64,000 nucleotides of DNA from Drosophila pseudoobscura. Its lineage: Eukaryota > Arthropoda > Insecta > Diptera > Drosophilidae. Shown in pieces: positions 38,106-49,307 of this stretch. Location: NCBI RefSeq assembly GCF_009870125.1, contig NC_046680.1:16449501-16513500 (forward strand), written 5' to 3'. Each line of letters begins with the position of its first letter. Within the stretch, counting starts at the first letter, position 1. The notes beneath the pieces were generated by a model. The model did no database searches. It saw nothing but the letters and a program-made list of their open reading frames with translations, and had not been told where the DNA came from. The position numbers and the translations under genes are program-made.

Positions 38106-40415
38106 GCATAACTTGCTTTGCTTTAATTAACTTTATTCACAAACTTAGCGATCGCATAAACGAAGGTCTTATGTGAATATTGTGCTCTGTGTGTGTGCTC
38201 ATATTTATGTACATGTGTGGGTGAGACTGTTTTGGGGCCACTTTGACCATTCTGTGTGTCATTTCAGTCAAGGGTCGTGTGGCAGGCGGCAGCGGTCAAC
38301 TGTTTTCATAAGCGTAGCAAATATTTTCACAAGGCCAATTAGTGGGCAGCCCCAGCTGACCGCACAGCTGCCGAGAGTGTAGCCCCACATCCCATCATTA
38401 TGCCCCACCCCCCTTTTACCCAGTAGCCGTACTGTTGCGGCTCCCTCTGTGGCTGACCATCCTGCTCCGTTTTTTCTCCTCAGCCGCATCCGTAGCACAG
38501 TTCCAAAATTAATAAGAGCACCAAACTTTCAAGCTACTCTTCTTTTTGGCTGCCGGTCTCGCCTTAGCTGCTGCTCCATGCTCACATTCTGGTTTTTTGT
38601 CAACGGCTTCTTCGCCTCCGCACCCCGCCCTCGACAGGGAGCGAGCAACATACTTGCGAACAAAAGTGAAAAAGGCAAAAGCAATAAAGTTTTCAATTGT
38701 TTCTTTCGCACTCTATGCAAGAGTACAGTTCTTTCTCTTCTTCTTCTACATCATCTTCTTCATCCTCTTATTTGACTATTTTTAGTTTTTACAGTTTTTG
38801 TGTGTAGTCGTCGGCTGAGGGAGAGACAGGGGCAGAGGCAGAGGCAAGAGAAGAAGCAGAGAGTCGACTGCGCTGCCTGCTGCTGCTGCTTGAAAAAGTT
38901 TTTAACTGGCGCTGACTTTAAGTGCAATTCAGTGCCGAGGCCGAGGCGCACAAAAAATGCTAAAACTTTTCTCTACACCCCGCCCCTTCCCACATGCAGT
39001 TGACTTTTTGTTGCCGGTCTCGGTCTTTCTCTCTTTGGCCCCTCTGCTGTGTTCTGTTTTGCGGCTGCCACATTCGTTTTGTTCTCCGTTTTATCCAGTT
39101 TAAAAACGCATTGCCAAATGTGTCACTGAGAACTTCTTCTTCTTGTTGTTGTTTTTTTGTATACCCTTTCAGAGGGTTTTCTGATTTTGAACAGGTGTTT
39201 ATACAAAAAAAAATTAAAAATAAACAGAAACAAGAATCTGTGGTTTGTCTCAAAAGACAATATATTTACAAAAGGGATAGAGGAGATCGCTGCCATTGGA
39301 ACTATGAATCTGCAAGGGTATCAAACGTCCGACCTTTCCTCTTATTTTGTTTTTCGCTTTCTGTTCCCTCTCCCGCTCTCCCTCTAGCCTAGCACAATGC
39401 AAGCTTACACTACCGTTATATGGCAGGAGAGTGAAAGAGCGACTGCGGTATGCGGTCGCTTTGTCTCATGCATTGCACATTTTGCACTTGACACAATGAG
39501 AAACGCAAAAGCATCCTTTGCGCGAGCGGGAGAGCCATGAGTCGAACGGCACTTAGCGGGTCAGTGCTCACGTTTTATTCTCAACCCCTTGTTGCCCAGG
39601 TGATGTGGCCACAAAGGACCCCGCTACCATAACAATCTGAGCTTATGTACATATCTAGGTTGAGTGTCCTAATGCGTGGCTAAATGCTAACATTCATATT
39701 TTTTTCCGTTTTAAAAAGTATTCATTTTCGCTACAATTCCAGGTCGTTCAGTCATCACAGCGCTATGACCTTCTTTCCTGTTTACTCATCAGCTAATGGA
39801 TAACGAGGGGATGGTGGACCAATGTGTACAATTGCGAATGTTTTTACCATTTTTTTTCCATATAATTATAACTCCAACAAGTTTGTAATTAATTACTCGA
39901 ACTGCAACGACTAAGTACAGGTACTTACGAATTACCATACAAATTATGCAGCCGTCCAGCAATGGAAACAAAACAAATCAAATTGAAATCCTTGGATGGT
40001 TTTCCATAAACACTCTCCAATTTGGCCATTTCTTTTCTATACGATTGATTTCGCAAGTCAAGCGGCTTTTAAGCCGATCTGACGCTAACAAGCTGCGTCA
40101 GGCAGACAGCGATGTGGACTCCCAAGACGGATTAGTTTTTAATGAGTCCGTTAGGCAGAAATTAATGAGGCAGATCGCAACAGACCGCCCACTGCAGACC
40201 CCCGCTGCCCGCTGGTCTGGGAGCATTCTCACGTGCGCGGCAAATAAATCATCATTGCCAAAAGCCGAAGGAAAAGCAACAAATACTAAGGAATACAATT
40301 GCAATTTCCTGTGTCCTGTATCCTGTGTCTTGCTCTGGCCTTCCCTCAAATCCTGACAAATGAGCGCAATTTCATAGCTCAAAGGATATTAACGTGTATT
40401 AGCAGGAAAGACCCC

Positions 40416-40442
40416 GAGAGAGAGAGAGAGAGAGAGAGAGAG
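40416..40442. repeat. (GA)n dinucleotide repeat
   Basis: About 13 uninterrupted GA units, a potential GAGA-factor site. Confidence 0.9.
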
Positions 40443-42319
40443 TAAGATGTAAAGGACAGGCACTGGACGAGCGAATGCATTAAGCCAACTTACTGTGGTA
40501 AATAGGGGAGAATTAACAAGAACGACGCCCATCCAGGGAGGAAAGCACGTTGCTTGCAGCATCAAATTTGCTGCTTCATTTATAAGGATTAAGGGGCCCA
40601 AAAACAGTAAAAACTCATAAAGAAATTACTTGCAAGAAATGCAACAAGCATAGATGTGCGAAAAGGTCAGTGTATGTAGACCCTCTCGCTGCCCAACCCC
40701 TATACGCGCTCAGAGGGTGGAAATCTTGTCCACTGGGTGGGTGGGTGATTCGCTAAGTGCGTGGGTGCGTTGTCCGCGTTGGGCAAACACGGATTATGCA
40801 TTAGTTTGCAGTTGTATTCCAAGATTTGAGGTTGATTTCGTTATGGCAAATCAACCAAGTTCTTTAGCAATTTATTATTAATTTTTTCAAAACTAGAAAT
40901 GCAGCTTTAAATGGATTTTTATACAAAAACACACAGATAGAATGATTTAGCTAATCAGGAATAGAACTACCAGTACATACATATATAATCTCAATCTTAA
41001 TACGCCATGGAAATGCAGGCAGCATTTCCCAAGAGTAACATTTTCTGTTTTTTCCCTTTTACACAATATTACTTTTAGTACAACCCTTTTGGAGGCATTT
41101 ACCAAGTTTAGAGATGAATTGGAGCCTTGTCATATGGATCCGTTCTTCACATCAGGTGTCCTGGATGTCGTCTCTTTGCGGCTAGGCCATTAAAGTCGGT
41201 GCGGATGTCAACAACACAACTCCCAAGTTATTATAATTAAAGCCAAGTCCTGTTTGTCTGTACAAAGGAGTTTCGCTTTCTCCGCTTCGTTCCATTTTAC
41301 GAAGTATTGTTTCTTTTGTTGAATTCTGTGAAATGTTTTTCGAAATTTTGTGCGTTGTCTCGGGCGTTTGTTGTCTGTTGTCCCTGCTGTTTGTCGTTTT
41401 CTGCGGTCCCCACAACATTCAGCCACAAGAACAGCCAAGTCGCAGGACCAGAACAACATCAACAGCTTGCCTTACAACGGAAACGGCAACGGCAGCGGCA
41501 ACCGACGGAAGCAAGAACAACAGCCCATGCCTGCTACGGCTATATGCCTTTTTAACTTGATTTAATGAGTGCAGGGAAAGACATCAACAAGAAAAATGAA
41601 ATAACTGTCATTGAAGACATGGAAAAGGGAGCGCAAATGGTGGATAGACAACGCTGCGCCCCCACTTCTTGGGGTTGGATACAGTCGGGTTGAGCCGCCG
41701 CCTGATGGAGTGCGAGGCTGCGCCACTTAACTGGGACACGACACCACGGTGTCCGCCTGCTGCTGGCATGGCACTCTACTGGGTGTGGCAGGGCGCAATT
41801 ATGCAGCAAATTAACGCTTTATATTTATTAAAAGGAAACCCCAAGGAAATGAGTATAGGCGTGGTCTCCACGGGGGATGAATGTTTTGCAGGAAAAATGT
41901 TGCACAGCACACAGTCAATTTTCTTTGACAGTTTCCCCAAAATATGGACTCGGTAGTCCGGAGATGGAGTTCCGTTGTTGAAAGCCTATCTATCAGAGTG
42001 CTCGTTGACGTTGGGCAGAGCTAAAATTTATTGTCATTGAAATTTATGTGGAGCCGGCGACCATTCAGAGGTGGAGTCTCAGGTACAACATGCATTATCA
42101 CAAGCTTTAATCAGATTACAGTTTATTCCGAGAATTTCATAATTACAAATTCCCTTATAGAACTTATAGAAATGTTTATCTGTGGCTTGCTCGTAGTGGG
42201 AGTATCATTTTCTAGCCCCGATTGTCAGCACCTTTGAGTCACCACAACGCTGAGACATATTCGGTTTCAGTCTAGATTTATTATTCAGTTTACAGGGTTA
42301 TAATTCCATATTTTCGGGT

Positions 42320-42580
42320 CTACGAGATGACGCACATGCCGCACTCCTCCATGACGCAGCAGGCGCCCAACATCAGGCAGCATTCCATTTCCCCCTGCGA
42401 GGGTCCAGTGGCGGTCGGGCCGTAGGTGGGCTGCTCCACCACCACCACGGGCTGTGTGTACATGGGCGAGGGCATAATCACCTCCACTGGCGGCGGGGGC
42501 TGCATCACTTCGATGACCTCCACTGGCGGTGGGTAGTACGGATCGATCACGTCCATTTGGTAGCCTTGATTGTAGTACAT
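42320..42580 (-). CDS. Small Pro/Val-rich, Cys-tailed protein ending in CVIS
   Basis: A single-exon 86-residue frame starting at ATG 42580. The N-terminus is Tyr/Pro/Val-rich with repeated PPPVEVI units (YYPPPVEVIEV, PPPPVEVIMPS). The C-terminal third is Cys- and Met-rich (EMECCLMLGACC, EECGMCVIS). Nothing follows the CVIS, so it forms a C-terminal CaaX-type box (C, two aliphatics, Ser), the recognition site for farnesyltransferase. The upstream cysteines could be palmitoylated. The overall form also resembles CYSTM-type proteins (disordered N-terminus, Cys-rich C-terminal module). AATAAA on the minus strand lies at about 42277. A GATA site (42720-42725) is 140 bp upstream. Lipidation is inference; the sequence features are seen directly. 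Confidence 0.85.
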   Translation of the reverse strand: MYYNQGYQMDVIDPYYPPPVEVIEVMQPPPPVEVIMPSPMYTQPVVVVEQPTYGPTATGPSQGEMECCLMLGACCVMEECGMCVIS

Positions 42581-43977
42581 TTTCTTTGATTCCTTGGTCG
42601 CGTTGGAGTAACTAAATTTGACTAAACGGTTCGACTAAGTGGTGGCTGCCCGGGAACGTGCCTATAACTGAAGCAACGAAGGAAAGTTGGCTCGGCATAT
42701 ACATATATTTTACGCAGTTTTATCTAAAGCCCGGGGAATTTGATCAATGAGCTGCCCTGATTACGAATATGAGCAAGTACACGAAATATTGAAAAAAGAC
42801 AACAGCACAGTGGGGCAATGGCAACATATAAAAATAGATAAATATATGTGTCGGGCTTACATTTTGGATTGTTCCATTTGCAAAGCATTCCTTGGCAGTT
42901 TTTCGTGGTGTGTTACCACAGGATTCTCGACACAAAATTTGGCTGCGCTGGGTCGTATATTCTCTAAGATCTAGGCGCTCTTTAGGATGGACACACAGAC
43001 ATCGCTATATCGACTCGACTATGGATGTTTTATGGTATTGAAAACGCTTTCTTCGGGCTATTACATACATCGGCAAAATTCGTATAGACTTTGAGTATAA
43101 AAGGGTATTGGATTGTTTCGATATTTCCCAGCAATTTGAGTTGAAATAACCCATAAAATCCGACAAGCAATTTCTGTTGAATATCTTCATTCATTGCTGC
43201 ACAAATAAATACATATATTTTGATCGAAAAATCGAAATAAATCACACATATCAATTTCGAGCCTGCACCACAGTTCTTGGGCGACCGTATCACATTGCGT
43301 ATGAGTAATTTTGTTTGGGCTTTAGATAAAACCTGGCCAAGGAAAATCATACGCACAAATTATAGGTAGGTGAGAACCAACACTACTAGCACATTCACTC
43401 TTTCTCCGGCAACACCCTTGTCAAAATGTTTGGGGCAGAAACTCTGAGGCTGCGGTTGCAATTCCAGAAGCCAAAGTCATAAAATCCTTTATCAAATGTG
43501 AGCAGCCTGGGCATGGAGCCAAAGTTGGCAGCACTTTTGACACATTTTCCGGTTTTATTGGCAAATCGAGCCACAAATAAATAATAGCTCGGAATGCGAA
43601 CTAACTTCGCAATGATGTGGCGGCAACCATTTCCCACCCGCATCCGGAAAGGATTGCCAGGCCTTGTGTTGTGTGTGTGCTGTGTCATAAAACTACAAAT
43701 TTCTGTGGCATGTTATTAAATTTGGCTTTTTATGATACGGCCCCGGCATTTAGATTTATGTAAGACAATATGTTTTCCGAGGTCCCAAGAAACAGAGACC
43801 GAACGAGAGCGTTGCGGGGTCGGAGTGTAAAGCATTATTTATAACAAATCGTAAAATTTTATTGCACGAAAAAACTCTGGGAATCGTGTGGCCTCGAATG
43901 GCTCTACATAGAAAGTTAATTTAACGTAACGCATTTAAGGATCGGTGGTCCAGTGTTTCTGGAAGTGTTCCCTTCCC
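42581..43977. other. Intergenic stretch between two Cys-rich genes
   Basis: About 1.4 kb containing the promoter of the gene at 42580 and the 3' end of the gene at 43978. No other coding sequence is supported. TTTATT at about 43857 (AATAAA on minus) is the likely poly(A) signal of the latter. Confidence 0.6.
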
Positions 43978-44154
43978 TCACATGATAGTGCAGCAGCAGC
44001 AGGTATCGCCGCAGCTACAGCAGCACGGACAGCAGGGGCAGAAGCAGCATCCCTTATCCTTGGGCGGCGGCTGAGAAGGCGTCTGGACGATGACCGTGGT
44101 GGCCGGCTGCGGGGCCACTTGGACCACCTCTACGACACGAGTTCGATGGTCCAT
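43978..44154 (-). CDS. 58-residue Cys-rich protein ending in CTIM
   Basis: A short single-exon frame from ATG 44154 to TGA at 43978. The N-terminal half is Val/Gln/Pro/Thr-rich (VVEVVQVAPQPATTVIVQT, then PPPKDKG). The C-terminal 24 residues contain 14 cysteines (GCCFCPCCPCCCSCGD, then TCCCCTIM). The last four residues, CTIM, form a CaaX-type box. The VEV/PPP N-terminus followed by a Cys tail is the same plan as the gene 1.4 kb away at 42320-42580, so the two are probably old tandem relatives. Codon use is strongly fly-like (C/G third bases). Upstream there is a tight GATA group (44288-44328). The function is unknown; a palmitoylated and farnesylated membrane peptide, or a metal-binding or CYSTM-like peptide, are the options. 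Confidence 0.85.
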   Translation of the reverse strand: MDHRTRVVEVVQVAPQPATTVIVQTPSQPPPKDKGCCFCPCCPCCCSCGDTCCCCTIM

Positions 44155-44287
44155 GCTCTTGAGTTATTTAAGGTCGATCGGAAGCGACTTGTTGCACCGA
44201 GCGCGTTCTGTCTGGCACTGGACAATATGCTGGATTTTACTATTATAGCTAAGTTCTTGCCAATCTCGGGCTATTGCGCGACGAGTC

Positions 44288-44960
44288 TTATCTATAGATA
44301 AAAGTCACAGTGGGGCTGGCTCTTATCAGAGTCTAAAGCGAGTACTGTTCTGTGTGAAGTGCCCTGTGTTTCTGGGGGTACGACGTACACTCATAGGTGC
44401 ACACATCGTTTGAATGATGACAATGTGATATAAAGTAGAGTTGGACAGTTTTGGGTTGGAAAGAGAACTGTAAGATCGTTAATTCCATTCATAAGCGAAA
44501 GAGTTTCCACAAACAATAAATATGATAGTCAGAAGATATATCTAATGCTACGATCTTATCTTATTTGAATTCATATATTCGTCTTATCTTTCTGGTAGCA
44601 TTTATCGTGTACGTTAATCTCATATCTGCCCAAGTTCTTTCGATAGGGTAATTATCTATTATAGATTACATTATTTTCCATCTGTTAAGGATATTTTAGT
44701 ACCAAGTTGTATATAACCTTGCTCCAATCAGGTCCCTCAATGCACAATCTAAGTAGCAGTATCTGAAAAAGCTCTGAAATAGTTATCAGCTAGTGATTTT
44801 GAATTCATTTCGAAGAGACCTTCAACAGCGCTGCTTATCAATACCCCGAATCACATTACACCGACCATCGGTAGAACCTGAAGCACCCTAATGACGCATA
44901 CTACTCGTACTCGCACGCCTCTAATAGGACAGCTAATTGTATGGGTAACCAAACTTATCT
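44288..44960. promoter_or_regulatory. Cluster of GATA-factor sites
   Basis: WGATAR sites (either strand) at 44288, 44296, 44323, 44556, 44584, 44652, 44783, 44835 and 44955: nine in 670 bp, against about one expected in random sequence. The first two form a TTATCTATAGATAA palindrome. The cluster lies directly upstream of the minus-strand gene at 44154. In flies such clusters typically drive gut (GATAe, serpent) or fat-body expression. Confidence 0.55.
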
Positions 44961-47257
44961 AAACCTACACATTCAAAACTACATTTGGGGACGCACTTTG
45001 CATTCGAAACCAGCCATGCGACTGATGCCATTCAGCATCCCCACCCGCGTCAATTTCTGGCAAATAGTTCCTCGTTGCCTATCACCGTGCGGGGATCTCA
45101 ATTAAAATTTTCCCCATGACCGGCGTGAGACGTGCGGTGGGGAAATGGAAAAGGTGCTGGCTTACAAAAGGGGGCGTTACCTTACAGAAATTAATAAAAA
45201 TATATATATTTTTGAGCATCCTTCCTGCAATGGCGATGATAATTAGTGTACGTGATTCTATTTACTACGACGGGGCCCCAAACCTTCGATGGGGCCTCCG
45301 AAAACATCCCCGTCCTGGGAAAGGGGTCGTCGAGTCCTTTAAGCCAACACCAAGGGAGTGCGTGTGTGTGTAATATGATATGCGCGTAAAAAATATAGTA
45401 CGTGTGTGCGTGACAATGGCAACAACGTGCGGCAGATCTGCTGAGGGCTGTGGGATGTCGGGTGTCAAAAATGAAACTACGCCTGCTTGGAATTTTAAAA
45501 TAAGCAAATGAGTTCGAGCTTGATGAAAGTAAGCAACAAAGGCGGCAGAAGCAACAGCAGAGCCCATAAATATTTATAAACTTTCCCCTGTCATATAAAT
45601 ACAGGGTCATTAGTTGGCTGCACACCTTTCGGCGGCTGTCCTCCTCTTTGGGGACAATAAAACCCAACCCCCAAACGGAGGCGGCCATTTGGATTCCTCT
45701 ACTCTACAAGCAGAGGCTCCGACTTCTAGTCCGACTTTTGGCTGTTGGTGAAATGTGACATAAACAAATTAGAGATATCCGCATACCTGCCTATTGATGC
45801 TGGAAGAGTTTTGCAACTATATAGTCGAGATAATGACCGATTTTGAATCATTTATCGGTGGGAAAAATATTCTATTTAGTTTCAAGATCAGTGCTGATCG
45901 ATTGACAGCACTAGCGGGATACCCAATCCATTGTTTAATCTTAAAAGATTCTATTAATGCAATCTCTTCTACTCACACATAGTGAATATAGTAAAATTCG
46001 ATATATAAAACCATTTTTGTTTGTTCTTTAACCGAGGCCAGGACCTCGGTTTATATACATACATACACATATATATACAATACATATAAAAATGATAAAG
46101 CAAAATGGCGAAAAGTGGCAGTAAAAAATAAAATGCGCTGCCGCAAAAGTGCCATTTGTGGCATAAACACATGCGCGCCAGAAAGTTTGATAAGACAAAG
46201 GCAGTGGCAGTGGCAGTGGCAGTGGGAGCGAGAGAAGACATGGGCATGCCACACCAGGTGGCGGCAGGTGAAGTGAGTGGCACGGCAGGCCGAAAACTTT
46301 GCCAAGTGTGGCATGAACAGGCAGGGGAAGGCAGAGTGGAAATGTCCCAAGAATGAACTTCGCTGCCGCGGCGGTGGCGTTGGCGCCGAAACCGCAGTGT
46401 GCCACTAAATGGTGCCACTAAATGTGTGCCAAGTATTATTGCAGTCCCCGACACAGGACCCTATCTATGCGAGTATGTGGTTGTGTGGGTGTGGCGCCGC
46501 TGGGGGCGGCGGAGGGGAAGCTTTCTGCCAAAATTGCCCAAGGAGCTGCCTGTTCCTTGAGGCGCCGCGCCAGAGCTCGCATAAAATTAGCACAATAAAA
46601 ACACATAAATGCGGCACAAAAACATGAAAATCCACTTGTTATAATTTAATCGAGTTGATAGAATTTTTACGACACCTTTTCCAGGTGGTATACGAGTGTG
46701 TGTGTATGTGTGTGTGTTTGTATGTGGAGGGAGGAGGCGTTCCCTCAAAATGTGGGACGGAAGAAAAGTTTTAATCACACGTTGCCTGCCATTTTATTGC
46801 TGGCCATGAAGATTGCGAGTGCATTAAGAACTTTACTTGGGCTTGGGATGAAGTAAAGTACCTTTTAATACAAATTTTAAGTGCTCAAAACTAAGTGAAA
46901 TCGCTTGGATTTCATTTGACTCTAATTGGTCTTGAATGGTAGGGCGAGTATTAGCATATTATTATCTGGCAGATTTGTGGGAAAACTAATATCAAGTACT
47001 CAAATAATTGGAACAGTTTAACGATTTTCGGCAGAGAACAGTGCCAGCAATTTATTGTCATTTCTTTGTCAAATTGTAGATCTTGTAGGACTCAGCGCAG
47101 CCGGAGTTCTACAGATCCTTTTTTGCGTTGTCTGATGTTTGTTTTGTGGATTTAAAATTTGCCCTTAATGTCGGAAAGTAAGTTAAAACCCACAAGGGTT
47201 GGTGGCCCTCCTATAAAATTATGTTGCAAAAATAAGTAAGCAATAAAAACTTGATAA
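44961..47257. other. Non-coding stretch
   Basis: No supported gene. A (GGCAGT)n run lies at 46199-46225, with GT-rich DNA at 46.69-46.72 kb. TTTATT at about 47051 is a likely minus-strand poly(A) signal for the TPR gene. Confidence 0.55.
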
Positions 47258-49307
47258 CTAATAGCGGTCTTTCGAGTCCATTTTGAAGCTGTTGTTCGAA
47301 CGATTACTAGAATCGGCCTTGCTTGGGCGACGACTGAGAGTCACAGTGTTCTTCTTCGTGACGAACTCCTCCTGGTTGCACGCCATGCAGATCTCCACAA
47401 ATGACACCAGCTCCCGCGACTTCAGGGCCTGCGCGATGGGCAGGGCATCCGCCAGGGCATCTCTGGTCTGTTCCAGCTTGTGCACCACGGCATTGGCCTT
47501 GACTATCTGCACCACATTGAGGAACTTCCAGAGGTGGCTATTGCAGTTCGCGGACTCTTTCATGCCCTTACGGCCAACGAATGCGCACTCGGAGTGCCGT
47601 CCCTGGTCCAGATGGCATTGCGATATCTGGTGCAGCAGATAGCACTTTTCGATCGAGTATTTGGCAAAGATCATTCTGTGCTCGAGGCGCGCCAGCAGTT
47701 TCCTTTGGTTAACACAAGACACTATGAGACACTCCTCTTGACTCGATTAATAAACAGATGTGGTCTTACTTGGCCCTCGCGGCGGCGGGATCGTAGGCGT
47801 CCGGTTCCGGGTGTGTGTTGCGATCTCCAAAGACAAATGACACAAATTCCTTAACCTTGTCCGTTGGCAAATGCAGCAGCTTGAGGAGGGACGTTGTGGC
47901 GGCATTGAACTTCTTCGGGGGCATCAGCTGTTCGGCCAGGGCCAGTCCCAGGGTGTTGTACATCTCGTTAAGAAACTCGAACTTCCAGCACATCACACGG
48001 TGCGTCTTCTTCACGACGTATTCGCCCATCACCTCCTCCACGAACTTGGTCAAGGCCTGCGGGGTGACATGTTGTTAAATACTACGTTTTCCCTAATCCC
48101 TATTTCTCTTCTGGCTCACCTTGATCTTCTTCGCTTTGCGCAGTACGCGAACGCGCTTCAGAGCCGCGTTCATGGTGCGGTATGTCTGGTACTGTACGCG
48201 GTAAAGGAAGGCCTCTCGGTACTTGTCCGACAGCTTCTTGTTCCTGTACTTCATGTAGTTCCCGTAATACAAAGGGCTACGCGATTGCAGCATTTTCTGT
48301 GGAAGGGCCAGCTTTGGCTTGGTAAACCCTTAAGCACATGGTATTCGATCTCTCACCATAAATGTGCGCACAATATCGTACTGTTTGACAGTGAGTTTGT
48401 CCAGGAAGTGGAAGGAATCCTTGCACTGGGACAGCAGAAGTACGGGGTTGTTGATCATCTTCTTCATGAACACCATATCTATCCAGGACTCGTTCAGGTA
48501 CGTCTGATAGAAGATATTGAAGGCCCGCTTTCTGCGCGCAATCTCCAGGGGGGAGAGCAACAGCACCTCCACCTCGGGAATGCTGAGAACATCGCACTTC
48601 TCCTGCTCCCGCAGCACCTTCCACAAGGGACGTTTGTCCACTTTCTCGTTGGCCTTCATTAGATCGTGCACAATTTCTACTGTTTTTTGGTGTTTCGAGA
48701 AGAAGGCGGTCATCGCCTCGCCCATGCAATCGTTGATCACCTCGTCCACCTGGCAGAGTTACCGCTATAGAATGGAATGGAACTTCCGACAGAGCTGAAC
48801 CTACCATCACCAAGCGCCTTTCGAAGGACTTGGTCTTGTTCCCCTTGAAATGGCGAACGTTGTTGTGCAACTCGGCCAGGCTGTTCTCGAAGTGGTTGAG
48901 CTCGTATTGGGCATCGCATATTTCCAGGTTGATGTAGGATTTCTCTCCACTCGTGGCTCGGGCCATTCCTGCACACACCAAAGGGTCGCTCAGTCGCAGG
49001 CTCTCGGATGGTAATTCCCCCCGATATACTCACTCGCAGCCTCCCTGCTGTCCAGCAGGGCTCCCTGGGTTTGGGCCGCCTTCCGCTTGCTCTGGCAGCG
49101 CTTGTACATTGTCATGTGATCCTTGGGATCCAACACGAGGGCCTTGTTGAAGTAGTGCATGGCAATGTTCTCCCTGCGACGGCGGGAGTAGTAGATGCCC
49201 CAGTCCTTGTATATATGTTGCTCGATCTCTTCCGGCCAGTCGAACTTCTGCCATGGTTGAACGGCTTCGCCCACACCCGTTGGCGGCGCACCCACAATCG
49301 AAGCCAT
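47258..49307 (-). CDS. TTC25/ODAD4-like TPR protein (outer dynein arm docking type)
   Basis: Six exons on the minus strand: 49307-49034, 48968-48805, 48749-48357, 48296-48120, 48056-47770 and 47702-47258, giving 579 residues, all in phase. The N-terminus (HYFNKALVLDPKDHMTMYKR) and exon 2 (YINLEICDAQYELNHFENSL) are TPR helices. The C-terminal exon (KCYLLHQISQCHLDQGRHSE; DALADALPIAQALKSRELV) aligns by eye with the C-terminal TPRs of vertebrate TTC25 (WLFHEIGRCYLELDQAWQAQ). The middle (EVINDCMGEAMTAFFSKHQK, RSPLYYGNYMKYRNKK) corresponds to its divergent central part. TTC25/ODAD4 docks outer dynein arms on axonemal doublets; in flies that implies sperm or sensory cilia. The last acceptor (ACCAAAG) has a poor pyrimidine tract, but it is the only one keeping the frame. 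Several fly paralogues exist, so no symbol is given. Confidence 0.88.

Larger units (their letters stand above)
34099..42319. other. Long non-coding stretch
   Basis: After the 3' UTR of the UBAC1-like gene (AATAAA at 34783, CATA repeats at 34.2 kb) I see no supported coding sequence for more than 7 kb. It contains AT repeats at 38.04 kb, a GA run at 40.42 kb and many low-complexity frames that I do not believe. It may be intergenic regulatory DNA or part of a large intron. Confidence 0.5.

Noticed and set aside
43945-44301. 118-codon plus-strand frame
   Set aside because: It is antisense to the 58-residue poly-Cys gene, which has fly codon bias and a start/stop fit.
47871-48662. 263-codon plus-strand frame
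   Set aside because: It is antisense to three exons of the TTC25-like gene and runs through its introns.
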